In this document: positions 24,501 through 37,000 of the stretch, in pieces
How positions within the stretch are numbered: position 1 is the stretch's first letter
Layout: each line of letters opens with the position of its first letter
NCBI GenBank assembly: GCA_034231615.1
Contig: CM067306.1
Coordinates: 67,797,579-67,861,578, forward strand
Direction: 5' to 3'
DNA: 64,000 nt
Source: Meghimatium bilineatum
Taxonomy: Eukaryota; Mollusca; Gastropoda; Stylommatophora; Philomycidae
Notes under the pieces: model-generated
The model's input: only the letters and a program-made list of their open reading frames with translations
What the model was told of the DNA's origin: nothing
Databases searched by the model: none
Translations under genes and position numbers: made by a program

Positions 24501-27500
24501 AGATCTGTGGAACTGTTGACTAAACACAGAAACTGCATAACACACCTTTGTATCTCCGAACTATCCTTCATCTCCCATATACTTTCATTTTTGTGCCTGG
24601 ACACACAGATGATAGGGGAAATGAATGAACAGGCAGACTTGGCACAATGAGAAATGATTGTTTGCTGAACTTTGCTATTTTGAATGCTATCAAGGACAGG
24701 CCAATTGAAGGATGCAGCTTATGTTTCTTCCTCTGTTGTCTATGGTCATAGTTCAGCTTGTAGATGCAATTAAGCAGTATATAGAAATCAACACAGAACT
24801 GGAACAGTCGATTACATTCTGCAGCACATACTAACTAGGAGATAGGAGCAGCTAGGGACATGTTTTAGGGACATGATGATGTTCTCATGACTAATAAATT
24901 TAAAATGGGAATATGGACAACGTAATCCTTGTGGATAGCAAGCAAGTTAAGAGATTACGATACAAATATTTTTATTAATAATTATTTTTTTATTTTTAAA
25001 TTCAAACTCTCCTTGTACACTGCATTTTCACAGTTCATAGATTTATGCAAATGCCAGAATAGTTTTATTGACTTCTCATTTGTAACCTCTTGATAAAAGT
25101 CTTCCCATTTTGTATCTTTTACTTGTTCCAGATTTAACAATTTCTGTGAACTTTTTTCACTTCTGATTTACTTCAGTTGTATGACAAACAATTTGCACAG
25201 CTTTGTTTCTCTTGCATTCTGCCACTTTGTTACAGCTTGCCATTTATCACTTTGTGTCGCTCACACCTCATCATTGCAAGGTATCTGTCAAAGGGTATGT
25301 ATAGTATACTTACAGTTTCCATGGCCTGCTGCCTCACTCTTCAATTTAGTATGCACCCAGTCTTAATTGTGCCACATTTAAAACTGAATTCCCCCAATTG
25401 TTAAATAGATTTGTAATCAATTGCAGTGTCCATATTTTTTGGAAACTGAATTTCCTCAATTCCTGAATAGATTTGTAACCTATTGCAGTGTCCACATTTT
25501 AAAATTGAATTCCCCCAATTGCTGAATAGATTTGACGTCAATTGCTGTGTCCAAATTTAAAACATTTAACACGTTTATTGTGGCTTCCGCCAAAATGGCA
25601 GTCGAGAATGGATATGTTCTCTCTACGGTGTCTGATTAGCAGTTGTTCCTTCCTGAAAGTAATGGCAAACTACAAGAATGTTGTGCCTAGAAATTTCCAA
25701 TGGGTTAATCAAACTTTTATCGTATCATGAAAGGAAATAGAGAGAAACTCAGATATTATAAACACATTGAAGATGCCAGAGTGTTGGTTACAAAACACAA
25801 TAGCAAACAGAAAACTACAACTGTTTGGTAATAAAAAGAGAGACAACTGTTTAGAAAGACAAATAATGGAGGACAGACACAACATTAAAGATAACATGAA
25901 TATGATGTTGGAAAATTCAAGCCGCATGGCCCAAGACAGAAAAAGGTACAGGAAGTTCATTGGAAAGACATCGTTCGGAAGAGAATGCGTCACATGACAC
26001 ACATTTATCAGTCGCAACTTCAACACGTCTTTTATCCATCATGAGCTCACTGACTATTGGTACATGCATTCATGTCTCTTATCTCATTAGATGGCACCAG
26101 CAAGTCTATAAGGCATCAGCAAGTGTACAAGAACTTAGAAGATGTTATAGATGTCATTAGATGGCACCGTGTCTAGGGCATCAGCAGGTGTACCAGAACT
26201 TGGAAGATGTTATAGATCTCATTAGATGCCACCATCTCTAGGGCATCAGCAGGTGTACCATAACATGGAAGATGTTATAGATGTCATTAGATGGCACCGT
26301 GTCTAGGGCATCAGCAGGTGTACCAGAACTTGGAAGATGTTATAGATCTCATTAGATGCCACCATCTCTAGGGCATCAGCAGGTGTACCAGAACATGGAA
26401 GATGTTATAGATGTCATTAGATGGCACCGTGTCTAGGGCATCAGCAGGTGTACCAGAACTTGGAAGATGTTATAGATGTCATAAGATGGCACCATGTCTA
26501 AGGCATCAGCAAGTGTACCAGAACATGGAAGATGTTATAGATGTCATCTACTCCTGTCTATTTCATTAGATGCCAACGTGTTTAGGGCATCAGTAGGTGT
26601 CCTACCCCATCAAGGCCAGCACCTTGAAATGGTGATAGGGCTTAGTTCTACCATCAGGGGCTGGAAACTAAGACTGGTTGGCAAGTAAGCAGGGTGCTGA
26701 AGATGGAGGCAACCAGCCAAAAGGTGCAAAATTAATCGGATGCCACGTACAAAACACAATGGGAACATGTCTATATTCAATAATAGTTATGGTGCCTGCC
26801 CTGTGGCAGATGTTCAGGCAGGGACAGTGCCGGGCCTTATACCTCGAAAGGGCCCAACCTCAATTACTGGAGGTCCTTCTTATTTACCCAGAGGAGCCAG
26901 GATGCAAGGGAATAGAGCTACTGGCCAAACAAACAGTAAAAATGTTTACCATTAAAAATAATGCACTGGAATGCTGAAGGTGTCAACAGCAAAAGAGATA
27001 GATACAGTAAAAATTAGAGCTTGAAAATATCCTATGTGAAGAACAAGTTAATGTTACAATTCTTATATTTTTATATTGTATATGGAATCCACATTAAATT
27101 ATCTTTCTTTTGATACCTTATATGACCTGCCATAGCTAATACTTTGTCTTCAGGAAAAGTGCGCCCAAATCATGTTGCTGGGCTAAAATTTAGCCTAAAA
27201 TTAATTACGTCCAACCCCCGGGAATAATTATGCCCTGAAAGAGTTAAAGAAATTGCAGGGTTAACTCAAGAATGTTAGTTAGTTATTCCTCTAGGGCCAA
27301 AGACAGCACATAGGGCGGATGTCATAGATTTCCATGTTTCTCGTTTCATTGCAATTTGCTTTAGATCTTCATTGTTTCTGATACCGATGGTGAAACGTTC
27401 TCTTGTAATAGTTCTACGTAATTGTTCAACTCAAGAATGTACAAATGGGTAAAAGCATATCTATATAATAGAAAGGTCAGGGTACATTTGGATGGTCGCA

Positions 27501-30500
27501 AGAGCAAGAAAGTCCTACTGCGTCACAGAATTCCCCAGGGAGGAGTCCTGTGACCCACATTATTCTTGGTTTACATCAATGACCTAGTTGTCGAACTGCC
27601 ACATGGGATCAAAGTGGCAATGTATGCTGACGACCTGGTGCACAGAAGAACATGCGCCAGGGGCCACTAAACAAATACAAAGAGCTATTGATGCCTTAAC
27701 CTCATGGGCAAATATATGGTGCGTCAGCATTAACACTGATAAGTGCAGCACTACACTCTTTACTCTCATCAAAACAAAAAGCTGTGTTATCAAGATAGAT
27801 GGAGAGCTTTTGAAAGAAGATAAACAACCCACATACTTCAGAATTACATCTGATGATAAGCTGACATGAAAGCAACACATAAACAAAGCAACAACAAAAG
27901 CCAGGAGAAGTTATTTATCCTGAGAAAACTAAGTGGAACATAATGGCGAGCCAGTGGGAATATACTCCGTAAAGTTTACAAGCAAGGCATAAGACCACAC
28001 CTGGAATATGGTTCAGCTGCATTGTGTCTTGCATCGAACACCACATTACAAGATCTAGATAAAGTGCAAAACCAGAAGCTTAGGATAATGTTGGAAACAA
28101 TGAAATCAACACCCATTGTAGAGATGCAGAAAATGGGAAGAATGCAAACACTTGGCAAACGCAGACACATAAAGGTACTAATACAAGCAGAAAAGTTTCA
28201 ATGTATGCAAAGTCATCCAATGAAGTAAAGATTCCAAAATCTAGCAATGGGGCGACTTAAAAGAGGCAGCTTTTTCCATCAAGCTAAACGACTCCTTAGA
28301 CAACTTACAGACCTACCTGAAGTTGACAGCTCTTAAGGTTTGTACCATAACAAACCCCTTGGAGTGAAAGGTATGGAATACCAATATTCATTCAGATCCA
28401 CATGAAAGGAATACTAAGTGAAGATGAACAGAACAGTGTGCAGCGAAGGACAGTCACCCCGTTTCCTGGATGAGGAATACTCACCAGACATATTGGTCAG
28501 TATACACAGATGGGTCAGCACAGAATGCAGTGAGGAATGGAGGTGCAGGTGTATATATAGAATATCCACACAGGTCTAGAGATACAATAAGAACACAAAC
28601 ATTGAAATTCTGCAATAATTATGATGCAGAAATCCAGTCAATTAGGATGGCAACTGAAAAACTACTGAACCCTGACCCACAGCCTGTGGTATTCCTGTCA
28701 GTGCTTCAAACTCTCCAGTCAGGAAAACAGACTTACAAAAACTACTTAATGAATTGTCGTACCAGTATAGGGTAACCATGTAGTGGATACCCTCTCACTG
28801 TGGAATACCAGGTAGACCAACTGGCTAAGGAAGGTGCTGCCTAAGACCAACCAGATATACCAATCATTTACCATCAGAAAATACAGATGATCAAGTCAAT
28901 AAGAAAGCCACAAACACCAACACAAAATGACTATCACATTTTGAACAGATCAGAACAAGTTATAATTCTACGCCTCAGAATGGAACAGAACTGACTCCAC
29001 AGTCACATGTACACAAATTTCAAGATTAGCAACACAGGCAGCACAGAGTGCCAAACATATACTTCAAGAGTGTTCTGGGTATGAAATCCTAAGGCAGACA
29101 TATTGGCCAAAGGAAACAACACTGGAATCAAAGCTCTATGGGCCACTGTACGAACTACAATAGACGGTGAGTTTGACAGAATTACAGATATAGACATGTT
29201 TCAAGTGTGTGTTTTATTGAGGAGACAGAATTACAGATATAGACATGTTTCAAGTGAGCGAAAGAAGAAGTAGTTGTACCAGAACTTGGAAGATGTTATG
29301 GATGTCATCTACTCCTTTTATCTCATCAGGTGCCACTGTGCCCAGAGCAGTAAATCTAAATGATGTACTAGAGCTCCATCATGCCCAGGGTGGTATGTCT
29401 AGATGATGTACTAGAGCTCCATCATGCCCAGGGCGGTAGGTCTAAATGATGTACTAGAGCTCCATCATGCCCAGGGTGGTAGGTCTAGATGATGTACTAG
29501 AGCTCCATCATGCCCAGGGTGGTAGGTCTAGATGATGTACTAGAGCTCCATCATGCCCAGGTTGGTAGGTCTAGATGATGTACTAGAGCTCCATCTTGCC
29601 CAGGGCTGTAGGTCTAGATCAGGGCTATTCAACTATATTTACTTGGGGGCCAAAATGTAGAAAATGGGGATCATCAAGGGCCAGATTTATAAAAAAACAC
29701 ATTGAATGATTTTATACAATTAGGATTTTTATAACTTTATTTCACTGTTTTAGCAATGATCCTCGGGCCACTCTGCGGGCCAAATTTGGCCCGCTGGCCA
29801 CCAATTGAATAGCTCTGGTCTAGATGATGCCTTAGAGCTCCATCATGCCCAGGGCAGTAGGTCTAGATGATGTACTAGAGCTCCATCATGCCCAGGGCAG
29901 TAGGTCTAGATGATGTACTAGAGCTCCATCATGCCCAGGGCGGTATGTCTAGATGATGTACTAGAGCTCCATCATGCCCAGGGCGGTAGGTCTAAATGAT
30001 GTACTAGAGTTCTACCATGTCCAGGGCGGTAGGTCTAAATGATGTATTAGAGTTCCATCATGCCCAGGGCGGTAGGTCTAAATGATGTACTAGAGCTCCA
30101 TCATATCCAGGGCGGTAGGTCTAAATGATGTATTAGAGTTCCATCATGCCTAGGGCGGTAGGTCTAAATGATGTACTAGAGCTCCATCATATCCAGGGCG
30201 GTAGGTCTAAATGATGTATTAGAGTTCCATCATGCCCAGGGCGGTAAGTCTAAATGATGTATTAGAGTTCCATCATGCCCAGGGCGGTAGGTCTAAATGA
30301 TGTACTATAGCTCTACCGTGTCCAGGGCGGTAGGTCTAGATGATGTACTAGAGTTCTACCATGCCCAGGGCGGTATGTCTAGATGATGTATTAGAGTTCC
30401 ATCATGCCCAGGGCGGTAGGTCTAAATGATGTACTAGAGTTTGGAAGAAGTTATATGGGAGCAGTTGAATAACTTCTCAGACTGATTGTTATTCTCCTCA

Positions 30501-33500
30501 AGAAGTTATATGGGAGCAGTTGAATAACTTCTCAGACTGATTGTTATTCTCCTCAAGAAGTTATATGGGAGCAGTTGAATAACTTCTCAGACTGATTGTT
30601 ATTCTCCTCAAGAAGTTATATGGGAGCAGTTGAATAACTTCTCAGACTGATTGTTATTCTCCTCAAGAAGTTATATGGGAGCAGTTGAATAACTTCTCAG
30701 ACTGATTGTTATTCTCCTCAAGAAGAATGAACTGTTTTTCTTTCACTACTGGCATATCTTCATTACATTTGTGAACTGTTCATGCTGTTCTCAATATTTC
30801 TATACAACCTACTCCTCTACTCTCTCACCCTCAGTTGACAAAGATATATCACATAGCATGTTCTTCTTCTAGCCAATTGTTGCACACTTCTGTTGTCATC
30901 TACTGATTCAAACTTGTAACAATCTGCAGGCATCCTTACTTCATGTTACAATTGAAGAGACAGATACAAGTTACTTTGAGTTGCTTGCAGAGTTTGGGGA
31001 AGATATAGCTAGTAAGTACAGCTTATATTGCAGAGTTTGGGGAAGATATAGCTAGTAAGTACAGCTTATATTGCAGAGTTTTGAGAAGATATAGCTAGTA
31101 AGTACAGCTTATATTGCAGAGTTTGGGGAAGATATAGCTAGTAAGTACAGCTTATATTGCAGAGTTTGGGGAAGATATAGCTAGTAAGTACAGCTTATAT
31201 TGCAGAGTTTGGGGAAGATATAGCTAGTAAGTACAGCTTATATTGCAGAGTTTGGGGAAGATATAGCTAGTAAGTACAGCTTATATTGCAGAGTTTGGGG
31301 AAGATATAGCTAGTAAGTACAGCTTATATTGTAATTTGGGGAAGATAAATCTAGTAAGTAAACTAGCTGCAATGGACCAATAAAGGTTGAGAAATGCTAA
31401 GAGAGGTTGGAGAAAACCAAGATGGAATGGGGAAGGCTAAGAGAGGTTTTGGACAACTTGGCAATGTGGCACAGGAAAACATATACCCTATAAGTTGTGT
31501 TTCCGACATGGAACAGAAGTCTAGTTGGATAGTTTGCCATTCAGTTTTTCACTTGGATCATTTGTAACTCAATTTTCTGGTCATATGGATGTGAGGTTGG
31601 ACAATTGGAACATATGGATGTGAGGTTGGACAATTGGAACATATGGATGTGAGGTTGGACAATTGGAACATATGGATGTGAGGTTGGACAATTGGAACAT
31701 ATGGATGTGAGGTTGGACAATTACAATGGAGAGGAGAATTCTTGGTTTTTAAAACAAATTTTTACAGTCAAATTGTGTGTGCACGTACAGAATATAAAAT
31801 CAACATCATGAGAAACATAAATGTTCTTGCAGGTCAACAAGAACATCTCATGGCAGTGGTGAAATGTTGTAAACTAGTTTGGTTTGACCATGTTTCAAGG
31901 CATGATTCCCTTTGCACAGCTATCTTGCATGTCAACAATTGAGGCTAGATGAAGAAGAGGAGGACAATAGAGGGGGAGTATGAATTGATAATATTAAAGA
32001 ATGGACAGGATTAAGACTCTCCACATTCAAACATGGAACTGAGAACAGAGAGGCATGGTGGGATTTTTGTGTTGCTGTTTCCAGAGTGGGCACCCTATCA
32101 CCCTGAGGGGTTATTCATTTGATGAACTCTATTGTTCTATTAGTTAATTTGTAACTATATTTCTCATTGATGAAATTGTATGTTTAACTCTATTTTTTCT
32201 TGGTTAATTTGTAACTCTTGTTTCCTTGGTTAATTTGTAACTTTCCTTGGTTAATTTGTAACTATATTTTTCATTGGTTAATTTGTAACTAATTTTTATA
32301 TTGGTTAATTTGTAATTCTATATTTTTCATTGGTTAATTTGTAACTATTTTTGTATTGGTTTGTTTGTAACCATTTATTTATTGGTTAATTTGTAACTCA
32401 ATTTTTATTTGTTAATTTGTAACTATTTATTTATTGGTTAATTTGTAACTATTTATATATTGCTTAATTTGTAACTACTGCATATTTTCGTTCGTAAACC
32501 AAGATTTTTTATACTTATTTTGTGATGTTGTGAGTTCGGCCTATATATGCATACACCATATTTTTTTTTAAAATATGGGTTCAAAATACACATATCGATA
32601 ACACAGACAATTGTCAAATACAAGTAAGGGGGGGGGGGGGCTTATCAGTAAGAAAAAGACCCCAAAAAAAATATGTGACTCGCATGTGCTTTTCCAATAT
32701 ATTCAACCCAGGATATAATGCCAATACCTGCAATATATCTGATGTTATTTCATAACCAAACTAATGTGTACATAAAATATTGTCTATGAAAAGAAACAAA
32801 ATATGCTAATCTAACTCACGAAGAGAACATCACCCATCTGCCATGCAGCCTAAAACAACAGTAAAATGAATTTACAAAAACTGTCTTTCGCACCTTTTTG
32901 TCCCCATGTTCGATTTGAAAACAAATCAAAGCAGATGGGTCTCATTCATATTTCCTATTTGTGATAGGTGGAAGTTGAACTTCTTCTGAAGGTTAATGGT
33001 GAAATGTTGAAAAAAATCAATTTTTGTTACTAGCTCTTTCAGCAACTTCTGTGCGGGTTCAAAGACACAAGTGATGTCTGCTCATAAAACATCTTTTTGC
33101 ACCATCTCATTGAAGCAACAAAGTCCTCAGATTTTGTGGCTGGAATGCATGATTTATTAATATGCTAAGCTCCGCAATCCTAATATTTGTGCGGGTTATG
33201 ATTAATATGTTCTACCTTTACTCCATTACCCATTTGGACAATTTATCCCGTGCAGATAAATGAGGCTTTATGGCCATGTGATGAATTATTGGATTTCTCA
33301 CCAGTAGCGATAACATCCAACTTAAAACTAACATAAATAACCCAAATATTGGAGGATGACCGACAAAAAAGGAAATGCTGCAGTAACCATACAAATAGAG
33401 GTGAATGCAAATAAAGTAAATAGGTTACTATATCAATAGAAAATAATAAAATATAGAAAATAACAATAAATAAAAGGAACAAACACAACAGTCAACGTGT

Positions 33501-34057
33501 CGGTCCAATTGGGACCTTTAAAGACAACAAAAACAGTTAAGAACAAAAGACCATAATGAATATAAACAAAATGGATCTCTCCCACCAGGAAATCAACAAA
33601 AAGACACACCAGATCCAGTGCAACACAATTCCAACAAGTGCACATTGGTGCGTTCAACATGTCCAAACTATGAAATTCCCAAAGATGAAAGACGCAGAAC
33701 CAAAGAAAAGGGGACACCAAACAGCACTGCCAAGAACGGGGAGGGGGGCAAGTGGGCAGCGGGAGACAAAAAGGGAAAGGACAGAGAAAGACAATGCACG
33801 TAGGGGGGGCACAAATAGACACAGGGAACACAGAAATGTGCAAAGAAGAATAGCATGTGACAGCACAGGATAGACAACAAAAATATACACACATCAAAAT
33901 AAAATCATGAACCAAACATGCACACATTCTACCGGACAAACACATAACTATAAATATAAGCACATATACATACAAAAATCCAGACATATAAAAGTATATA
34001 CTGATTTCACAGTGCACATAAACATAGACACATACAAGTACATAGGTACCTGCACAC

Positions 34058-34093
<36 letters not shown>

Positions 34094-37000
34094 CACACAC
34101 ACACATATATACATACATATATATACATATACACATCAATCAATAAACCCATAACCCTTCAGGGTCGTAGGGGTACCACATTGGATGCTTCAGCACACAG
34201 AGTCCTCCAGCGAATTCTATCCTCAGCGATGCGGATGAGTGTGGAAATATCTTGCTCTGTCCATTCCTTGATGTTGTCTTTCCATGTCTTTATTTGTCCT
34301 CCTCTGCTTCTTCCACCCTCGACAGTTCCCTGCAGTATTGTTTTTGGCAAGGAATCGTGCCTGCATACATGTCCGAACCATGCTAGTTTTCGTCGTTTCA
34401 CTATTAAAAGCAATGGCTCCTGAACACCTGCACACATCTCTACTTTATTTCTTACGTACACATTGGTCTTATGTTCCCTATAGGAAATTCGTAGAATTCT
34501 TCTGTAGCATTTATACTCGAAAGCCTGTAATCTTCTCTCCATGTCCGCAGTGAGTGTCCAACTCTCACAACCATACAACACAACAGAAAGCACCAGCAAC
34601 TTATACAGTTTGATTTTCACTCCAACACTGATGTTGCTTTTCCAAATCACAGTTAGCCTTGACAAGGATGCTAAAGCCATCTCCAGCCTTATTTTTAGTT
34701 CTGCTTTGCATTTACCATCGCTGCATATACTGGATCCGAGGTATTTGAAGGTATTCACCTCCTCAAACTTATGTCCATTCATCATGATATTAGTCTGGTT
34801 TTCTGTGTCTCTGCTGTTTACCAAGATTTTGCTCTTATCTGTATTGATTTCCATTCCGTACTTGCTGGTAACTTTTTCCAACTTTGATGTTAATTCTTGC
34901 AATGATTGTTCTGACCCAGCTATAAGATCAATATCATCAGCGAAACACAAGTTGCAAATAGGGCGACCTCCGATCGACATATACACACACACACACACAC
35001 ACACGCACGCACACAGAAAGATATATATACAAACATACATACAAATACAAGTATACTAGGAACAAACATAAGTATATATCTAACATGATAAATACATAGA
35101 TATAAGAAAGATACCATGTATCCAAACACGAACAATGGTTCAAACAAGAACAAATGTGTATAATGACACAAAATAAGTATCAACATAATATATACACATG
35201 CATTCACATAAACATTTTCTCACATGAATAAATATAACATGAACATTCGCACACATAGAGATATATACATGTATTTTTATACCCATTCGTTGACATGAAT
35301 ATATTCACATGTATTACTCTAACACAAAAATATGCACACATGCAAATACGAGACCCAAAGCAACTGTATGGATACACAAGACCATGTAAAATAATATGCA
35401 TATACAATTTCATACATATGTGTGTATGTGTACCAATCTGCAATTTAAAAAAAAACAAAAAACTAACAGCATACTACCGGTATGTTCTTTTTCTGTCCAT
35501 GCATTCTTATAAAATATGAATAAAATCACAATGGCAATACAAATTTACAAACTTGAAGCTTAAACTACTTGTACTGTATTATTGGCTAGCTAAGTACTGC
35601 ATTATATTCTGTTAATTAGTCCAGCCCAACTTAGGCCGCAGTTTGATCATTGGCTCTACACATTTCAGTCAGATCAACCAATCCACATTTCCCTGACATT
35701 TTGATGACATGCAGATAAGTCAGTGAATTCTATCTCTCGTGATAGAAGACTTGAAAAGTGGTTCAAAATCCTGACATCATAGACATTTTGTAGCAAAAAA
35801 AAAAGCCTTTCATTACTGCATGTTTTCCCGTGGAGTCCAGGGAGATTTTCTATGGGCTGTAGAAATAAAGGCCGCTTTGTCATAGCAGATGCCGTAACAT
35901 GTACAGGAAGAATTTTTATTGTACCTCTGGAAGAAAAAAATCTAGTTCACTGATATTCTATTCAGTGAATGTGAGTGCGGCAAATACAAGAAATGACCTT
36001 GCATCTTACGGTTGCTAAAGTTTGTTAATTTTCCTTGAGCATGATTTTGTTTGTCCCTTCATTCTTATAATAAGGAGATTACACAGTATCTTCTTCTTCT
36101 TCATCGTTCTTCAGTCAGATATCAGGTTACAGCACCAATAGCTTCAATGAATTGTGTGATTCGCTTCAGGTCATCCATGGAACCCCTCAAGTCTGGAAGC
36201 AGTGCCGTCTCAGTAGGCCATATTTTTTCCCTCTCTTCTTGGTAGAGTTGACAGGCATGAAGAATGTGTTCTGCAGTCTCTGGGCTCAGTCCACAGTTGC
36301 ACAGGTCTGTCTCACCAATCTTCAGCTTTCGGAACATGTGACTTCTCAGTCTGTTGTGACCAGTTCGTAGTCTGAAAATGATGGTTTGTTCCTTGCGTGA
36401 CATTTGGTGGTAGGGGTCATTTGGTTCTGCAGTTGGGTGCATTTGCTTCCACTTTTTCTTATATTCTGCTTTTAACATGGTCTTACTTTCATAGTACGTA
36501 TTATCATTTTCTATTTGTTCCAGTGATCCCCCTTTCCTTGCCAGGAGATCAGCTTTTTCATTTCCAGGTATGCCACAGTGACCTGGGATCCACTGCAGTA
36601 CTGTTTCTTTGGTGGTACTGCTGAGGTGTAGTAAGCAGGCCGTAAGTTCATTCATGCTCGTGTTCTTTGGATCTTTCAATGCCTGCAATACTGATTTTGC
36701 ATCCGTTAGAAATACTACATGTCTGTTGTGACTCGGCAAGCAATTTATGAGCATTTTGGCTGCCTCTATTATGGCTTCCATTTCTGCTTTAAAATTTGTG
36801 GAATGTTTGCCTGTGGGTATGGATTTCTCTATTTCTTTTCCATCTGGTGTTACTATATATATTCCTGATCCTCCATCTAATACTGCCTCTTTCGCTGATC
36901 CATCTGTATATACATGTGTCCATATATCCTTTGGGTATGCTTTCTGTATGTGATTCTTAGTTGTCTCCTTTAGTACTTGTATAGTAGTTTCTGTTTTCGA

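Noticed and set aside
29350..30440. Regular repeats that could be mistaken for a CRISPR array
   Set aside because: There are no unique spacers; the whole 43-bp unit repeats and the genome is eukaryotic.
30987..31330. Functional 21-nt microexons in every 43-bp unit
   Set aside because: Kept only as a hypothesis: the introns between units would be 22 nt, shorter than normal spliceosomal introns, so removal one by one is unlikely.
29350..31359. Shared 43-bp period of the minisatellite and the splice-junction repeat
   Set aside because: The unit sequences have nothing in common, so the equal period looks coincidental.
33433..34152. 239-codon minus-strand open frame rich in Tyr, Val, Cys and Ile
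   Set aside because: It runs through CA/TA microsatellite and purine-rich low-complexity DNA. The composition follows the repeat and no domain is visible.
34181..34553. + strand open frames overlapping the RTE-C copy, with related ones at 51748 and 58015
   Set aside because: They are antisense of the conserved RTE-C coding strand. Their recurrence reflects repeat copies, not a gene family.
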